From contig CAZRTJ010000004.1 of the NCBI GenBank assembly GCA_964602985.1, forward strand, positions 161,916 through 225,915: a stretch of 64,000 nucleotides of DNA, written 5' to 3'. The notes beneath the pieces were generated by a model. It had not been told where the DNA came from and searched no databases. It saw nothing but the letters and a program-made list of their open reading frames with translations. The position numbers were made by a program, and so were the translations under genes. The stretch comes from CAYZJB01 sp964602985. Its GTDB lineage: Bacteria; CLD3; SB21. Positions 24,895-33,465 of the stretch are shown here, piece by piece; within the stretch, counting starts at the first letter, position 1; every line of letters starts with the position of its first letter.

Positions 24895-26199
24895 TTGATT
24901 TTCTTTAAGACGCTCGTCAGGAAATTTCTCGATCCCTACCGAATTCCCCCGGAAGTCAAAGAAACGTTCCGTTACGATCTGGATTACGGCATTTCGAAGG
25001 GCTTCGTCCTCGCCGGTTCCGCCAGTGTGGCCGGGGTGATCGTGAAAAAGACGTTTGGGGCGGCAGATTACGAAGTGGCGCTTCTGCACAGCAGCGTCAG
25101 CCTCGGTCTGCTGTTCAGTATTTTTGTGGCGACCCACGCAGAGAAACCGAACAAAATGAATTACGTGTTTTACCCGGACATGGTCGCGCGCGTGCTGTTC
25201 ATTCTCACGGCGGCCGTCGGTGTGGTCTGGTCGGCCAGTCTTCCGTTTACGCTGATTCTCTGCGCGGCGTATGCGTTTAATTCGGTGAACACTCCGGTGA
25301 TCACGAGTATCTACCGGACCCACTATCCAGATCATGCCCGTGGTAAGATCATGGGGGTTGTGCGCACGGTCTTCAACATTGCCTTCGTCGCGGCCGCGTA
25401 CCTGTTCGGCCTCATGCTGGAATGGGACGGGCGAAATTACATCTATGTGTATCCGATCATCGGTCTAGTGGGCGTCTGGGGGTGTCTGCGCTTTCGGAAG
25501 ATTCCGATGTTCCCCACCGAGCGGAACGGCAACGCTCCTCCGGAGCATCCGCTCGTGCAAACCATCCGCGTGCTGAGGACCGACACTTCATTTGCGTACT
25601 TCATGTTGTACTGGGCGATCTTTGGCTTTGCCGCGCTCATGGTCGATCCGGTGAAGACCATTTTCGTGACCGACCCGAAGCATGGGATTGAGGCCAACTA
25701 CGAGGAAGCCGTGCTGGCGGTGACGGTGATCCCGCAGGCCGTGATGCTGCTGACGTTCGCATTCTGGGGCAAGCAGATCGACAAGTACGGTGTGATTCGA
25801 ATTCGGTTTCTTCTCAATATCCTGCCGACGATTAACCTTCTGCTGTTCTATTTTGCCGACGACCTGACGACCGTGTATATCGCTTCGGTCCTGCAAGGTC
25901 TGTCGATGAGCGGCGCGCAGTTGAGTTGGCAGTTGTGCGTCATGGAGTTTGCCCCGCGGCATCAGGTCGGATTGTACATGGGCATTCATACGATGCTGAC
26001 GGGTGTGCGCGGTCTCGTGGCGCCGTTCGTCGGCGCGTACCTGATCGGCGCGGTCGGCATTGACAACACCTTTCTTGTCGGCTTCGGGTTGATGGTGATT
26101 AGTACGGTCATGATGATTCGTTTTGCGATTCACCGCGACCACCGCCTGGGTCAGGGCGACGCGACGGGGTCGCTTGTGCCCAAACAACTGGCGGAGTGA
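24895..26199 (+). CDS. MFS transporter
   Basis: 434 aa, about twelve TM segments, with NTPVITSIYRTHYPDHARGKIMG-like cytoplasmic loop (the RGK segment corresponds to the loop 4/5 motif) and a central charged loop. The start is TTG 24895; the first internal Met is about 80 residues in and would delete two helices. The Shine-Dalgarno sequence is weak. Substrate unknown; it precedes heme A synthase by 2 bp, but a functional tie is not evident. Confidence 0.82.
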   Translation: MIFFKTLVRKFLDPYRIPPEVKETFRYDLDYGISKGFVLAGSASVAGVIVKKTFGAADYEVALLHSSVSLGLLFSIFVATHAEKPNKMNYVFYPDMVARVLFILTAAVGVVWSASLPFTLILCAAYAFNSVNTPVITSIYRTHYPDHARGKIMGVVRTVFNIAFVAAAYLFGLMLEWDGRNYIYVYPIIGLVGVWGCLRFRKIPMFPTERNGNAPPEHPLVQTIRVLRTDTSFAYFMLYWAIFGFAALMVDPVKTIFVTDPKHGIEANYEEAVLAVTVIPQAVMLLTFAFWGKQIDKYGVIRIRFLLNILPTINLLLFYFADDLTTVYIASVLQGLSMSGAQLSWQLCVMEFAPRHQVGLYMGIHTMLTGVRGLVAPFVGAYLIGAVGIDNTFLVGFGLMVISTVMMIRFAIHRDHRLGQGDATGSLVPKQLAE

Positions 26200-26201
26200 G
26201 G

Positions 26202-27251
26202 ATGCGATCTGCGGTAACGGAACTATCGGATCAGGAACGTCGGCGTATTGCCGTTTGGATCTTCCTTGCCAGCGGACTCGTCTTTCTGATGCTGGTGATC
26301 GGAGGTTGGACCCGCCTCACCGGAAGTGGATTGTCCATGGTCACCTGGCAGCCGATCAGCGGCATCTTCCCGCCGACAGGCGAATCCGATTGGCAGACAT
26401 TGTTTGATCAATACCGTGCCACCCCTCAATTCCAGAAAGTCAATTCTACCATGGACGTCCATGATTTCAAGAGCATCTTCTGGTTGGAATACATCCACCG
26501 CTTGCTCGGCAGACTGATCGGACTGGTGTTTGTCATTCCGTTTGGGTGGTTCTTGTGGAAGCGGCAATTGTCACGAGACCTGATCCGGCCCCTGGTGACG
26601 ATGTTTGCACTCGGCGCGTGTCAGGGTCTGCTCGGGTGGTATATGGTCAAAAGCGGACTGGTCGATCAACCGCATGTGAGTCCGTATCGTCTGACGGCTC
26701 ATCTGATGCTGGCCATCGCGATTCATGTGTACATGATATGGGTTGGATTGCGGGTGTGGCCCGGAGGGACGGCGATAGAGGCGTCCCCGGCGACGCGTCG
26801 CTGGTTGATTCTCTCGCTGACCTTTGTCGCCATCACGATCGTGAGCGGAGGGTTTGTCGCCGGAACGAAGGCCGGGCACATGTACAACACGTTTCCCTGG
26901 ATGGGCGGTCGATGGGTGCCTGAAACGTATTGGTTTCTGGATCCGGGCTGGATCAATCTTTTCGAAAACGCTCCGGCGGTTCAATTCAATCACCGGTGGC
27001 TGGCCGTTGTGACCGGGTGCATCGTCGCGCTGACCGTTTGGATGGGACGACGAGAGCCGATTCGACGCTGGCTGTGGGCGGCCGGGATTGCCGCATCGAT
27101 TCAAGTGGGTCTGGGGATCACGACGCTGCTGCTGCACGTGCCCATCGTGCTGGCATCCCTTCATCAAATAGGCGCATTTGGATTACTGACGGTTCTGCTG
27201 ATAGCGAGTGGGCGTACATCCCGAGGGCTTCGTGAAATTTCGCAAACCTGA
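26202..27251 (+). CDS. ctaA: Heme A synthase (CtaA/COX15)
   Basis: 349 aa, eight TM helices. GGWTRLTGSGLSMVTWQP, the heme-ligand helix FWLEYIHRLLGRLIG, TAHLMLAI, GGFVAGTKAGHMYNTFP and FNHRWLAV then LHQIGAF contain the four conserved His of the COX15 group. It oxidises heme O to heme A for aa3-type cytochrome oxidases, so the organism should respire with a heme-copper oxidase not seen here. ATG 26202 lies 2 bp after the MFS stop; GTG 26196 is an in-frame alternative. It is followed by copper-related genes, consistent with oxidase metallation needs. Confidence 0.94.
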   Translation: MRSAVTELSDQERRRIAVWIFLASGLVFLMLVIGGWTRLTGSGLSMVTWQPISGIFPPTGESDWQTLFDQYRATPQFQKVNSTMDVHDFKSIFWLEYIHRLLGRLIGLVFVIPFGWFLWKRQLSRDLIRPLVTMFALGACQGLLGWYMVKSGLVDQPHVSPYRLTAHLMLAIAIHVYMIWVGLRVWPGGTAIEASPATRRWLILSLTFVAITIVSGGFVAGTKAGHMYNTFPWMGGRWVPETYWFLDPGWINLFENAPAVQFNHRWLAVVTGCIVALTVWMGRREPIRRWLWAAGIAASIQVGLGITTLLLHVPIVLASLHQIGAFGLLTVLLIASGRTSRGLREISQT

Positions 27252-27309
27252 CGATGGTCATTCTCGACCGTTTCGCTTCGATTATTTTGCATCTGTGATT
27301 CGTCGCCTC

Positions 27310-27648
27310 ATGAAATGGCTTTCCGTCCTGTTGGTTATGTCGTGGTTTTTGCGTCTGGCTCCCGCCGTGCCGCTGATCGATGACGGTTTGTGCAAAAAAC
27401 ATCCCGGTTGCTCCTGCAAAGCCACTTCTTGTGCCTGTCCTTCCAAAGTCCATGACCTTGCCAACGGAAGCAACCTCATGAACGACGACTGTTCCGAACG
27501 ACCGGCGGTCGTGGCGTGGTCATGGGAGAGCGTGATCGATGAGCAGTTGATCAACGCAAATGAACCGAGAGCGTTTCAACCGGTTCCAGGATTCGTCCTG
27601 CTACTCCTTCCCTTTCAGTCGCCGCCTTTGCGTCCTCCCGCCTGCTGA
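27310..27648 (+). CDS. Small secreted Cys-rich protein, probable metal-binding
   Basis: 112 aa. MKWLSVLLVMSWFLRLAPAV is a signal peptide, followed by a short Cys/His cluster: C28, H31, C34, C36, C41, C43 and H48 (CKKHPGCSCKATSCACPSKV). The rest is low in secondary-structure signal, with a hydrophobic Pro-rich C-terminus. Position just before a Met/His-rich lipoprotein and an OprC-like TonB receptor suggests a periplasmic copper-binding role; no family is recognised. The start is chosen at the signal peptide rather than the in-frame ATG at 27208, which overlaps ctaA. Confidence 0.6.
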   Translation: MKWLSVLLVMSWFLRLAPAVPLIDDGLCKKHPGCSCKATSCACPSKVHDLANGSNLMNDDCSERPAVVAWSWESVIDEQLINANEPRAFQPVPGFVLLLLPFQSPPLRPPAC

Positions 27649-27661
27649 TTGTCGACATGGA

Positions 27662-27694
27662 CCACCGCGCATGACGCCTGACGGAGCGTGGTGG
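27662..27694 (+). other. Imperfect hairpin upstream of the YtkA-like lipoprotein gene
   Basis: CCACCGCGC (27662-27670) pairs with GCGTGGTGG (27686-27694) with one mismatch around a 15-nt loop. It lies in the 77-bp gap between the Cys-rich gene and the lipoprotein gene and has no U-tract, so attenuation or mRNA stability is more likely than termination. Confidence 0.3.
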
Positions 27695-27725
27695 ACACAT
27701 TCATCTACAATCAGAAGGAAGAACC

Positions 27726-28493
27726 ATGCGAAATCGAATGATTTTGCTCGCATCGTTGTTTGGGGTTGCGGGCTGTGACGATGGCGGATCCAATGCCACG
27801 TCTCTTTTGAAAATTTCCGAAACCGTCGTGGACACGGCGCAAACGACGGTCATCCTTTACGCCGAAGATTCCCTCGCGACGGGGTACAATTCCATCGTCG
27901 TGGAATTGCGTGATGCGTCCGGCGGGCTGGTGGACGACGCCGACGTGACGCTCCTGCCTATGATGGTAATGACCGACATGTCCCACAGTTGTCCGATCGA
28001 CACACCGGCTATGGAGAGCGGTCGATGGCGCGGAGGAATCACATTCCAGATGGCATCGACTGATATGGACCACTGGCACATCGATGTCCAATTCATGAAT
28101 CATGCGAACGGGATGGACGGGACCGCGCGCTTCCCGGTGGAGGTGAAAACCTCGAACCGGCTGAAGATGGCCACGGTCGACTCCACTTCGTATATCCTGG
28201 CCTTGCGCAATCCCGTGCACCCTGTCGTGGGGATGAACGAACTCGAAATCGCGATGTATCGTCGCGAGTCGATGATGAGGTTTCCTCCAGTTACGAACGG
28301 ATTCATGACGTTTGAGCCAACCATGCCCTCGATGGGTCACGGTTCTCCGAATAACGTGAATCCCCATCACCATGCCGATGGGTTCTATCACGGCGAGGTC
28401 AATTTCACCATGACGGGGGATTGGCAATTGGCTGTGCGAACGATCGTGGGGCTGGATACCGTCAACGTCACGTACGACGTGGTCGTAGAATAA
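27726..28493 (+). CDS. Met/His-rich lipoprotein with YtkA/FixH-like domains, probable copper handling
   Basis: 255 aa. MRNRMILLASLFGVAGCDDG has a lipobox (VAGC). Two beta-sandwich units resemble YtkA-like domains; the first contains MMVMTDMSHSCPIDTP and WRGGITFQMASTDMDHWHI, the second MTFEPTMPSMGHGSPNNVN, PHHHADGFYHGEVNFTMTGDW. The many Met and His near MxM and HxH spacing suggest Cu(I)/Cu(II) binding in the periplasm. A strong AGAAGGAAGAA precedes the ATG. It is 6 bp before the TonB receptor gene. Confidence 0.75.
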   Translation: MRNRMILLASLFGVAGCDDGGSNATSLLKISETVVDTAQTTVILYAEDSLATGYNSIVVELRDASGGLVDDADVTLLPMMVMTDMSHSCPIDTPAMESGRWRGGITFQMASTDMDHWHIDVQFMNHANGMDGTARFPVEVKTSNRLKMATVDSTSYILALRNPVHPVVGMNELEIAMYRRESMMRFPPVTNGFMTFEPTMPSMGHGSPNNVNPHHHADGFYHGEVNFTMTGDWQLAVRTIVGLDTVNVTYDVVVE

Positions 28494-28499
28494 ATTGCC

Positions 28500-30659
28500 A
28501 TGGTGACCCTGCTATGGTGCGTCGCCCTCGGGATCGGGGGAACGGTCTTGAAGGGACGGGTCGTGGACGAGCATCATTCTCCGGTTCCGTACGCCCATGT
28601 GATGATCAACGACCGCGGTACATCGTGTGATGTCCGCGGTCAATTCTTCCTGCACATTGGGCGCGGCCCACAAACCGTCGTCGTTTCAGCAATGGGGTAC
28701 ACCCCTCGCCAGATCGCGGTCGATGGAACCGGCGATACCGTGTCGGTGGAGATCGTACTGGTTTCGACAACCATCGCCTTACCGGAAAGCGTCGTGATCT
28801 ACGGCGACCGAGCCACGCATGACTCGCATAAACGGAACTCCGTCGACGATCATTTTCGTGAAGTGGTGGGCGTTCAGACGCTTCGCCGCGCCAACTTTGC
28901 TTCAGAGCCCGTGATTCGGGCCTACGGAGCCGATCGGGTGGCCGTGGTGATTGACGGGATGTCCCTGCAAAGCGCCTGCGTGGACAAAATGGACCCCGTG
29001 TCGGCGTATGTCGAAACGGAAAATCTGAATCGGATGGAAATTGACAAAGCGGGGACGGACCTGACCTACGGTCGGCAGATCGGCGGAACCGTCAATCTCG
29101 TCCCGGCCGCGCCGCTGTTAGATCATCCCTTTTCGATCCGGAGTGGAGTTTCATACGAGCACGCATCCTCCCTGCGCAGATTGCTGGTGATGAGTCAGGC
29201 GGGTGCGGATCGGTGGGCCTATCGAATCAGCGCATCGGCCAAGCGCGCTGGTGACTACAGGGCCGGAGGGGGAAAACGAATGGAGAATTCCGGCTACGAT
29301 AAGATCAACACGCATATCGGAGTGCTCCATCGCCCATCGGATCGACACACGTGGGACATGTCGACGATTGTAGACGGCGCCTGGAACGTCGGGTATCCCT
29401 CCATGATCATGGATGCGCGTCGCACGCGCGCCGCGATCGTGAGTCTTGCGTACTCGACTCATTCGATCCTTCACGCGGATCAGGTGAAAATTCGGGTGTA
29501 TGGCAATCGCATCGATCACTGGATGGACGACGCCGACCGCGATGTCGCCACTCGCGACGTTATGACGGGCATGCATATGCCGATGGTGGGACGCTCGCAG
29601 ACAGTCGGCGTACGGTCGGAATGGTCATGGGTCCATGCGATGCGGCTGTGGAAGATCACGACGGATCTCCAGCGCGTGACGGCATTTGCCGATATGCGAA
29701 TGCAGCCGCTGGACGCCAGTGTGCGTGAAATGTATCTGGTCAATCTGGCTTCGATCAACGATACGAGAGGCAGTCTGATTATCGAAGGTCGATATCGCCC
29801 AGCCATGAGGTGGGAATGGCGAAGCAGCCTGAGAGTCGATGGACTGCTACGCGAACCACAAAACGATGAAGGCATTCGAAGTCTGCGAATCTTCTATCCG
29901 CTAACGTCGTTGCGCCAGACCAGAGTCTCCGCGTCGATGAGCGCGCAGGCTATCGCCCATCTTTCGGCGACGCACACGATGTCTCTGGCGATCTCACGGC
30001 TGACTCGCCCGCCGACCATGATTGAGTCCCATGGATACTTTTTGTACAACGCCCAGGACGGAAGAATGTATGTGGGCAAACCCAATCTGCGAGACGAAGA
30101 AAGGACACAACTGGAGCTGCACTGGACTCGCAATGGCGAACGAGTCCAGTGGGAAGCCGCAGTATACGGGTCCACGGTAGCCAACTACATTCTCGGAACT
30201 CCCATTGACAGCGCGTTCCATACATACAAGAATCTTCATCGCGCCTGGATTGCGGGAGGAGAGGCTTCGTGTACCGTGCGGTGGTCTTCGGCGTGGATGT
30301 CACGCGCAGTCCTCTCGTCCGCCTACGGTCACAACAGGGACGACCGGGACCCTCTTCCCCTGGTTTCGCCCGTGCAGGGAAATGTCCTGCTTCAATGGTC
30401 AGCCAGCGCGCACCGTACAGAATGGACCCTGCATTGGAGCCGCCCACAACGGCGAGTGAGTCGGATCGCCCGGGAAGACGCGACGGCCGGCTACGTGATC
30501 GTGGATTGGAGTTTCATGGTGAAACTGGGGAAAGAGATAGAACTGCGTGGAGGCATGGAAAATATTCTGGATCGACGGTACCACGATCATTTGAGCTACA
30601 GGAATCTTCCCGCTCGCGGAAGGAATGTGTACGTGGGTCTGGAGGCGCAGATTCGCTGA
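28500..30659 (+). CDS. TonB-dependent outer-membrane receptor, OprC/NosA-like (copper)
   Basis: 719 aa. After a short signal peptide (MVTLLWCVALGIGG) comes a CarboxypepD-regulatory-like domain (LKGRVVDEHHSPVPYAHVMI), then the plug (VIRAYGADRVAVVIDGMSLQ) and a beta-barrel ending in NVYVGLEAQIR. In the plug, SACVDKMDPVSAYVE gives C160-x-x-x-M164, the CxxxM copper-binding motif described for Pseudomonas OprC; a barrel segment GMHMPMVGRS could supply the other His/Met ligands. Copper uptake across the outer membrane is the best reading, supported by the two upstream genes. The signal peptide lacks basic residues, so a more upstream start is conceivable, but the upstream stop is near. Confidence 0.82.
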   Translation: MVTLLWCVALGIGGTVLKGRVVDEHHSPVPYAHVMINDRGTSCDVRGQFFLHIGRGPQTVVVSAMGYTPRQIAVDGTGDTVSVEIVLVSTTIALPESVVIYGDRATHDSHKRNSVDDHFREVVGVQTLRRANFASEPVIRAYGADRVAVVIDGMSLQSACVDKMDPVSAYVETENLNRMEIDKAGTDLTYGRQIGGTVNLVPAAPLLDHPFSIRSGVSYEHASSLRRLLVMSQAGADRWAYRISASAKRAGDYRAGGGKRMENSGYDKINTHIGVLHRPSDRHTWDMSTIVDGAWNVGYPSMIMDARRTRAAIVSLAYSTHSILHADQVKIRVYGNRIDHWMDDADRDVATRDVMTGMHMPMVGRSQTVGVRSEWSWVHAMRLWKITTDLQRVTAFADMRMQPLDASVREMYLVNLASINDTRGSLIIEGRYRPAMRWEWRSSLRVDGLLREPQNDEGIRSLRIFYPLTSLRQTRVSASMSAQAIAHLSATHTMSLAISRLTRPPTMIESHGYFLYNAQDGRMYVGKPNLRDEERTQLELHWTRNGERVQWEAAVYGSTVANYILGTPIDSAFHTYKNLHRAWIAGGEASCTVRWSSAWMSRAVLSSAYGHNRDDRDPLPLVSPVQGNVLLQWSASAHRTEWTLHWSRPQRRVSRIAREDATAGYVIVDWSFMVKLGKEIELRGGMENILDRRYHDHLSYRNLPARGRNVYVGLEAQIR

Positions 30660-30672
30660 CGACTCGCGTTCG

Positions 30673-31887
30673 CTAATACACTCGCCCCATCTCACAGCCT
30701 CGATAGAAGAATTTCAATATTTGCGACGCACTCCAGCCATCCTTTGCCATCGCACGGGCGCTCCATTGACACATGCCGACGCCGTGCCCGTATCCGGTGC
30801 CTGTGGCCGTGACACTGTCGATCGCACCGCCTTCTGCGCGTCGCACGTCGATCCGGAAAAGTGAACTGTAGAGAATGCTGCGCTCGCCGCGCAGAACGCG
30901 CCGCAGTTGTTCCCCGGTGACCGTATCCTTGGAGGTGCGAAATCCGATCTCGAATGCGTGAATTCGCTGGGACGAATCGCGTTCCAGCACGCGAAGATTG
31001 TACAATTCCTGATCCGCGAGCGAGGCGTAATCTCGTTGAGGAAATACGCGCGGCAAATTGGACTTGATCAGCGCCGTGATTTCCTCACCGCTCCACGAAA
31101 CGGTCCATCGATGATGAGGAGATTCCCGCGAATAGTTCTTGCCGAGGACATTCACGCTGACGCTGCGAAGGTAAGGAAATGTCTGCGAGTTCGGCCACAC
31201 GTCGCGCACATTGGCTGTCGTCCCACCGGAAGAAGAATAATAGAACGCGCGGATCGGCGCGCCCTGATACGTGGCTATCCATCCGGCGGTTTCCCGGACG
31301 GCCCGATTGGAGACCTCAGACTCGCCCGCGATTCCTCCGTAGACCTGATCGTTGACATCCGAGACCAGGTCGTACTCGCCTCCGGAGTGTTTCTTCGCAT
31401 ACGCATACGTACGCGCGGCGATGGCCTGGGCTTTAGACGCTTCGATTTGCTCCAGCGGAAGTTTTCCGATTTCCAACTTCACGACTCCTTGAAGGTAGGA
31501 CTCCATGTCGAGGACGTTGATCACCGAGAGTTTCTTTTCCTGCGGCAGAATCTTCACAGACCCACGATAGGGAGATCCGTCAACATGCAGGGCGCTGTCT
31601 GTCGGAAAAATCTCGCATGCGTCAACGGCCTGATCCATCACGCCGATCGTGGAATCATTGATCGCCCGGAGGATCACAGCTGAGACGTTGAATGTCTTTC
31701 CAGAGGTTCGAACGAGCATCGGTGCGGCGGAGTGAATGTGAAGCGAATCCAGACCGCGGGCCAGGAGGATTTTCACAATCGGGACCCCAGAGGGATTGCT
31801 GGTTGTCATGGTCGGGGACGCCACACAGCCCGCGATCAGCATTGCATGGAAGGCATAAGCAAAAGTACGTATCCGAATCCTTTTCAT
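30673..31887 (-). CDS. SpoIID/LytB-domain lipoprotein
   Basis: 404 aa. The signal ends at a lipobox (MLIAGC). The SpoIID domain is clear: VLDMESYLQGVVKLEIGKLP, KAQAIAARTYAYAKK, RAFYYSSSGGTTANVRDVW and, at the end, GTGYGHGVGMCQWSARAMAK. SpoIID proteins are glycan-strand lytic transglycosylase-like enzymes acting on denuded peptidoglycan; outside sporulating bacteria they are thought to work in cell-wall turnover or separation, as SPOR proteins do (compare 8023). It converges with the TonB receptor gene, 13 bp apart, with no terminator visible. Confidence 0.9.
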   Translation of the reverse strand: MKRIRIRTFAYAFHAMLIAGCVASPTMTTSNPSGVPIVKILLARGLDSLHIHSAAPMLVRTSGKTFNVSAVILRAINDSTIGVMDQAVDACEIFPTDSALHVDGSPYRGSVKILPQEKKLSVINVLDMESYLQGVVKLEIGKLPLEQIEASKAQAIAARTYAYAKKHSGGEYDLVSDVNDQVYGGIAGESEVSNRAVRETAGWIATYQGAPIRAFYYSSSGGTTANVRDVWPNSQTFPYLRSVSVNVLGKNYSRESPHHRWTVSWSGEEITALIKSNLPRVFPQRDYASLADQELYNLRVLERDSSQRIHAFEIGFRTSKDTVTGEQLRRVLRGERSILYSSLFRIDVRRAEGGAIDSVTATGTGYGHGVGMCQWSARAMAKDGWSASQILKFFYRGCEMGRVY

Positions 31888-31972
31888 GACCGACCTACCG
31901 AGTGATTGTATAATGTTGTATACTAAAGTCCGAACGGTTCTCTCGTCCCATTCCTAACAAAAAGAATTTCGT

Positions 31973-32065
31973 ATGTCAAACGAATATGTTCTCTTTCTGA
32001 TGATCACGGGCGTTTTTCTCGCCTTCTGCTTCGCGTTGTTCGCAATGCACAAGTACTACAAGTAA
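31973..32065 (+). CDS. Candidate 30-aa single-TM small membrane protein
   Basis: ATG 31973 to TAA 32065 encodes MSNEYVLFLM, then a hydrophobic helix (ITGVFLAFCFALFAM) and a basic tail (HKYYK): N-in/C-out or the reverse, 30 residues. Size and shape resemble subunits such as CcoQ or CydX. It lies alone on the plus strand between the SpoIID gene and the sigma-54 regulator, 86 bp after the SpoIID start; a TATAAT (31909-31914) lies upstream but has no good -35. The Shine-Dalgarno sequence (AAAAAGAA) is weak. Plausible, unproven. Confidence 0.4.
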   Translation: MSNEYVLFLMITGVFLAFCFALFAMHKYYK

Positions 32066-32092
32066 CGCAGGTAGCGTCCGATCTCTATCGGT

Positions 32093-33463
32093 CTATTCTC
32101 CGTCTTTCAGTTTTTCCGAACCCAAATTGTAGTACTTCAGTTTCTTGTGCAGATTCGTTCGCTCAATTCCCAACTCTGCTGCGGATCGCGTGACATTCCA
32201 CCCGTTGGCCTCCATGACATGCAGAATGAAGGAGCGCTCCACGTCCTCCTTGACGTCCCGTAGCGTTCGTCCCGACGAAAAAGACTTCACATACGTCGGT
32301 TCGGCGTTGGTGATGGTGTCGGGCAGATCCGACGGCTCGACGACTTGACCGGCGCTGAGAATGGACGCCCGCTCCACGACGTTGCGCAACTCGCGGATGT
32401 TCCCCGGCCAATGATAGCCGGTCAGCACGCTGAGCGCCTTGTCGGAAAACGATCGACGCGATGAACCGGATTCCCGGCAGCAGACCTCCATAAAATGCTC
32501 GATCAGCAAGGGGATGTCGTCCTTCCGATCTCGCAAAGCCGGCATGACGATGGGCACAACACTCAATCGGAAATACAGGTCCTCCCGAAAATTTCCTTTT
32601 TGACATTCGTCCTTCAGGTCTTTGTTGGTCGCGGCAATGACGCGCACGTCCACTTTCATCGTCTTGTTTCCGCCGACCTTTTCGAACTCGCCTTCCTGCA
32701 GAACGCGCAGGACCTTGGCCTGGACCTTCAGACTCATGTCGCCAATCTCGTCGAGAAAAATCGTTCCCATATGTGCGAGCATGAACTTCCCGTCCCGATC
32801 GGACACGGCGCCCGTGTAGGCTCCTTTGACGACGCCGAAAAGCTCGCTTTCAATCAGGTCTTCGGGGATTGCGGCGCAATTGACTTTGACAAAGGGACGC
32901 GACTTGCGCGGACTCCCGTCGTGAATCGCGCGAGCCGCCAATTCTTTGCCGGTTCCGCTTTCGCCGAGAATGAGCACGCGGACGGTGGTGGGCGCGACCT
33001 TTGCAATCTGCTCGCGTACCGACTCCAGGGAGCGGCTGGAGCCGATCATCTCTGTCTCTTTGCGAATTTCTTTCCGGAGGGCGCGATTTTCTTTCTGCAA
33101 GGTTGTCTTTTCCAAAGCATTCCTCACGGAAATCAGAACGCGATCCTTGGAGAGCGGCTTTTCGATAAAATCGTACGCTCCCAGCTTCACCGCCTCGACC
33201 GCATGTTCGATCGATCCATGCCCGGAGATCATCACGGTGGGCACGTCTTCGGCACGCTCGCGCAGTTGCCGTAAGACATCCAGCCCCGTCATGTCCTCCA
33301 TCAACAGGTCCAGAAAGACCAGATCCACCGACTGCTCAGAGACACAGCGGAGCGCTTCCGCTCCCGACTCGGCCTGCAGGGTCGAGTGGCCTTCTGCCTC
33401 CAGGATCATCGCAAGACTTCGTCGAATGTTCTTCTCATCATCAGCAATCAAAATGGCCGCCAT
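32093..33463 (-). CDS. NtrC-family sigma-54-dependent response regulator (REC-AAA-Fis), GAYTGA variant
   Basis: 456 aa from ATG 33461-33463. REC domain 1-115 (ILIADDEKNIRRSLAMIL, phospho-Asp in VFLDLLMEDM, VKLGAYDFIEKPLS), AAA+ domain about 140-370 (Walker A LGESGTGKELAA, VNCAAIPEDLIESELFG, Walker B GTIFLDEIGDM, WPGNIRELRNVVERA) and a Fis-type HTH at the end (RSAAELGIERTNLHKKLK). The sigma-54 contact loop, normally GAFTGA, reads GAYTGA. The cognate kinase is not adjacent. It is 2 bp downstream of murJ, as the last gene of the coaBC-aroB-lon-murJ set. Confidence 0.93.
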   Translation of the reverse strand: MAAILIADDEKNIRRSLAMILEAEGHSTLQAESGAEALRCVSEQSVDLVFLDLLMEDMTGLDVLRQLRERAEDVPTVMISGHGSIEHAVEAVKLGAYDFIEKPLSKDRVLISVRNALEKTTLQKENRALRKEIRKETEMIGSSRSLESVREQIAKVAPTTVRVLILGESGTGKELAARAIHDGSPRKSRPFVKVNCAAIPEDLIESELFGVVKGAYTGAVSDRDGKFMLAHMGTIFLDEIGDMSLKVQAKVLRVLQEGEFEKVGGNKTMKVDVRVIAATNKDLKDECQKGNFREDLYFRLSVVPIVMPALRDRKDDIPLLIEHFMEVCCRESGSSRRSFSDKALSVLTGYHWPGNIRELRNVVERASILSAGQVVEPSDLPDTITNAEPTYVKSFSSGRTLRDVKEDVERSFILHVMEANGWNVTRSAAELGIERTNLHKKLKYYNLGSEKLKDGE

Positions 33464-33465
33464 CG

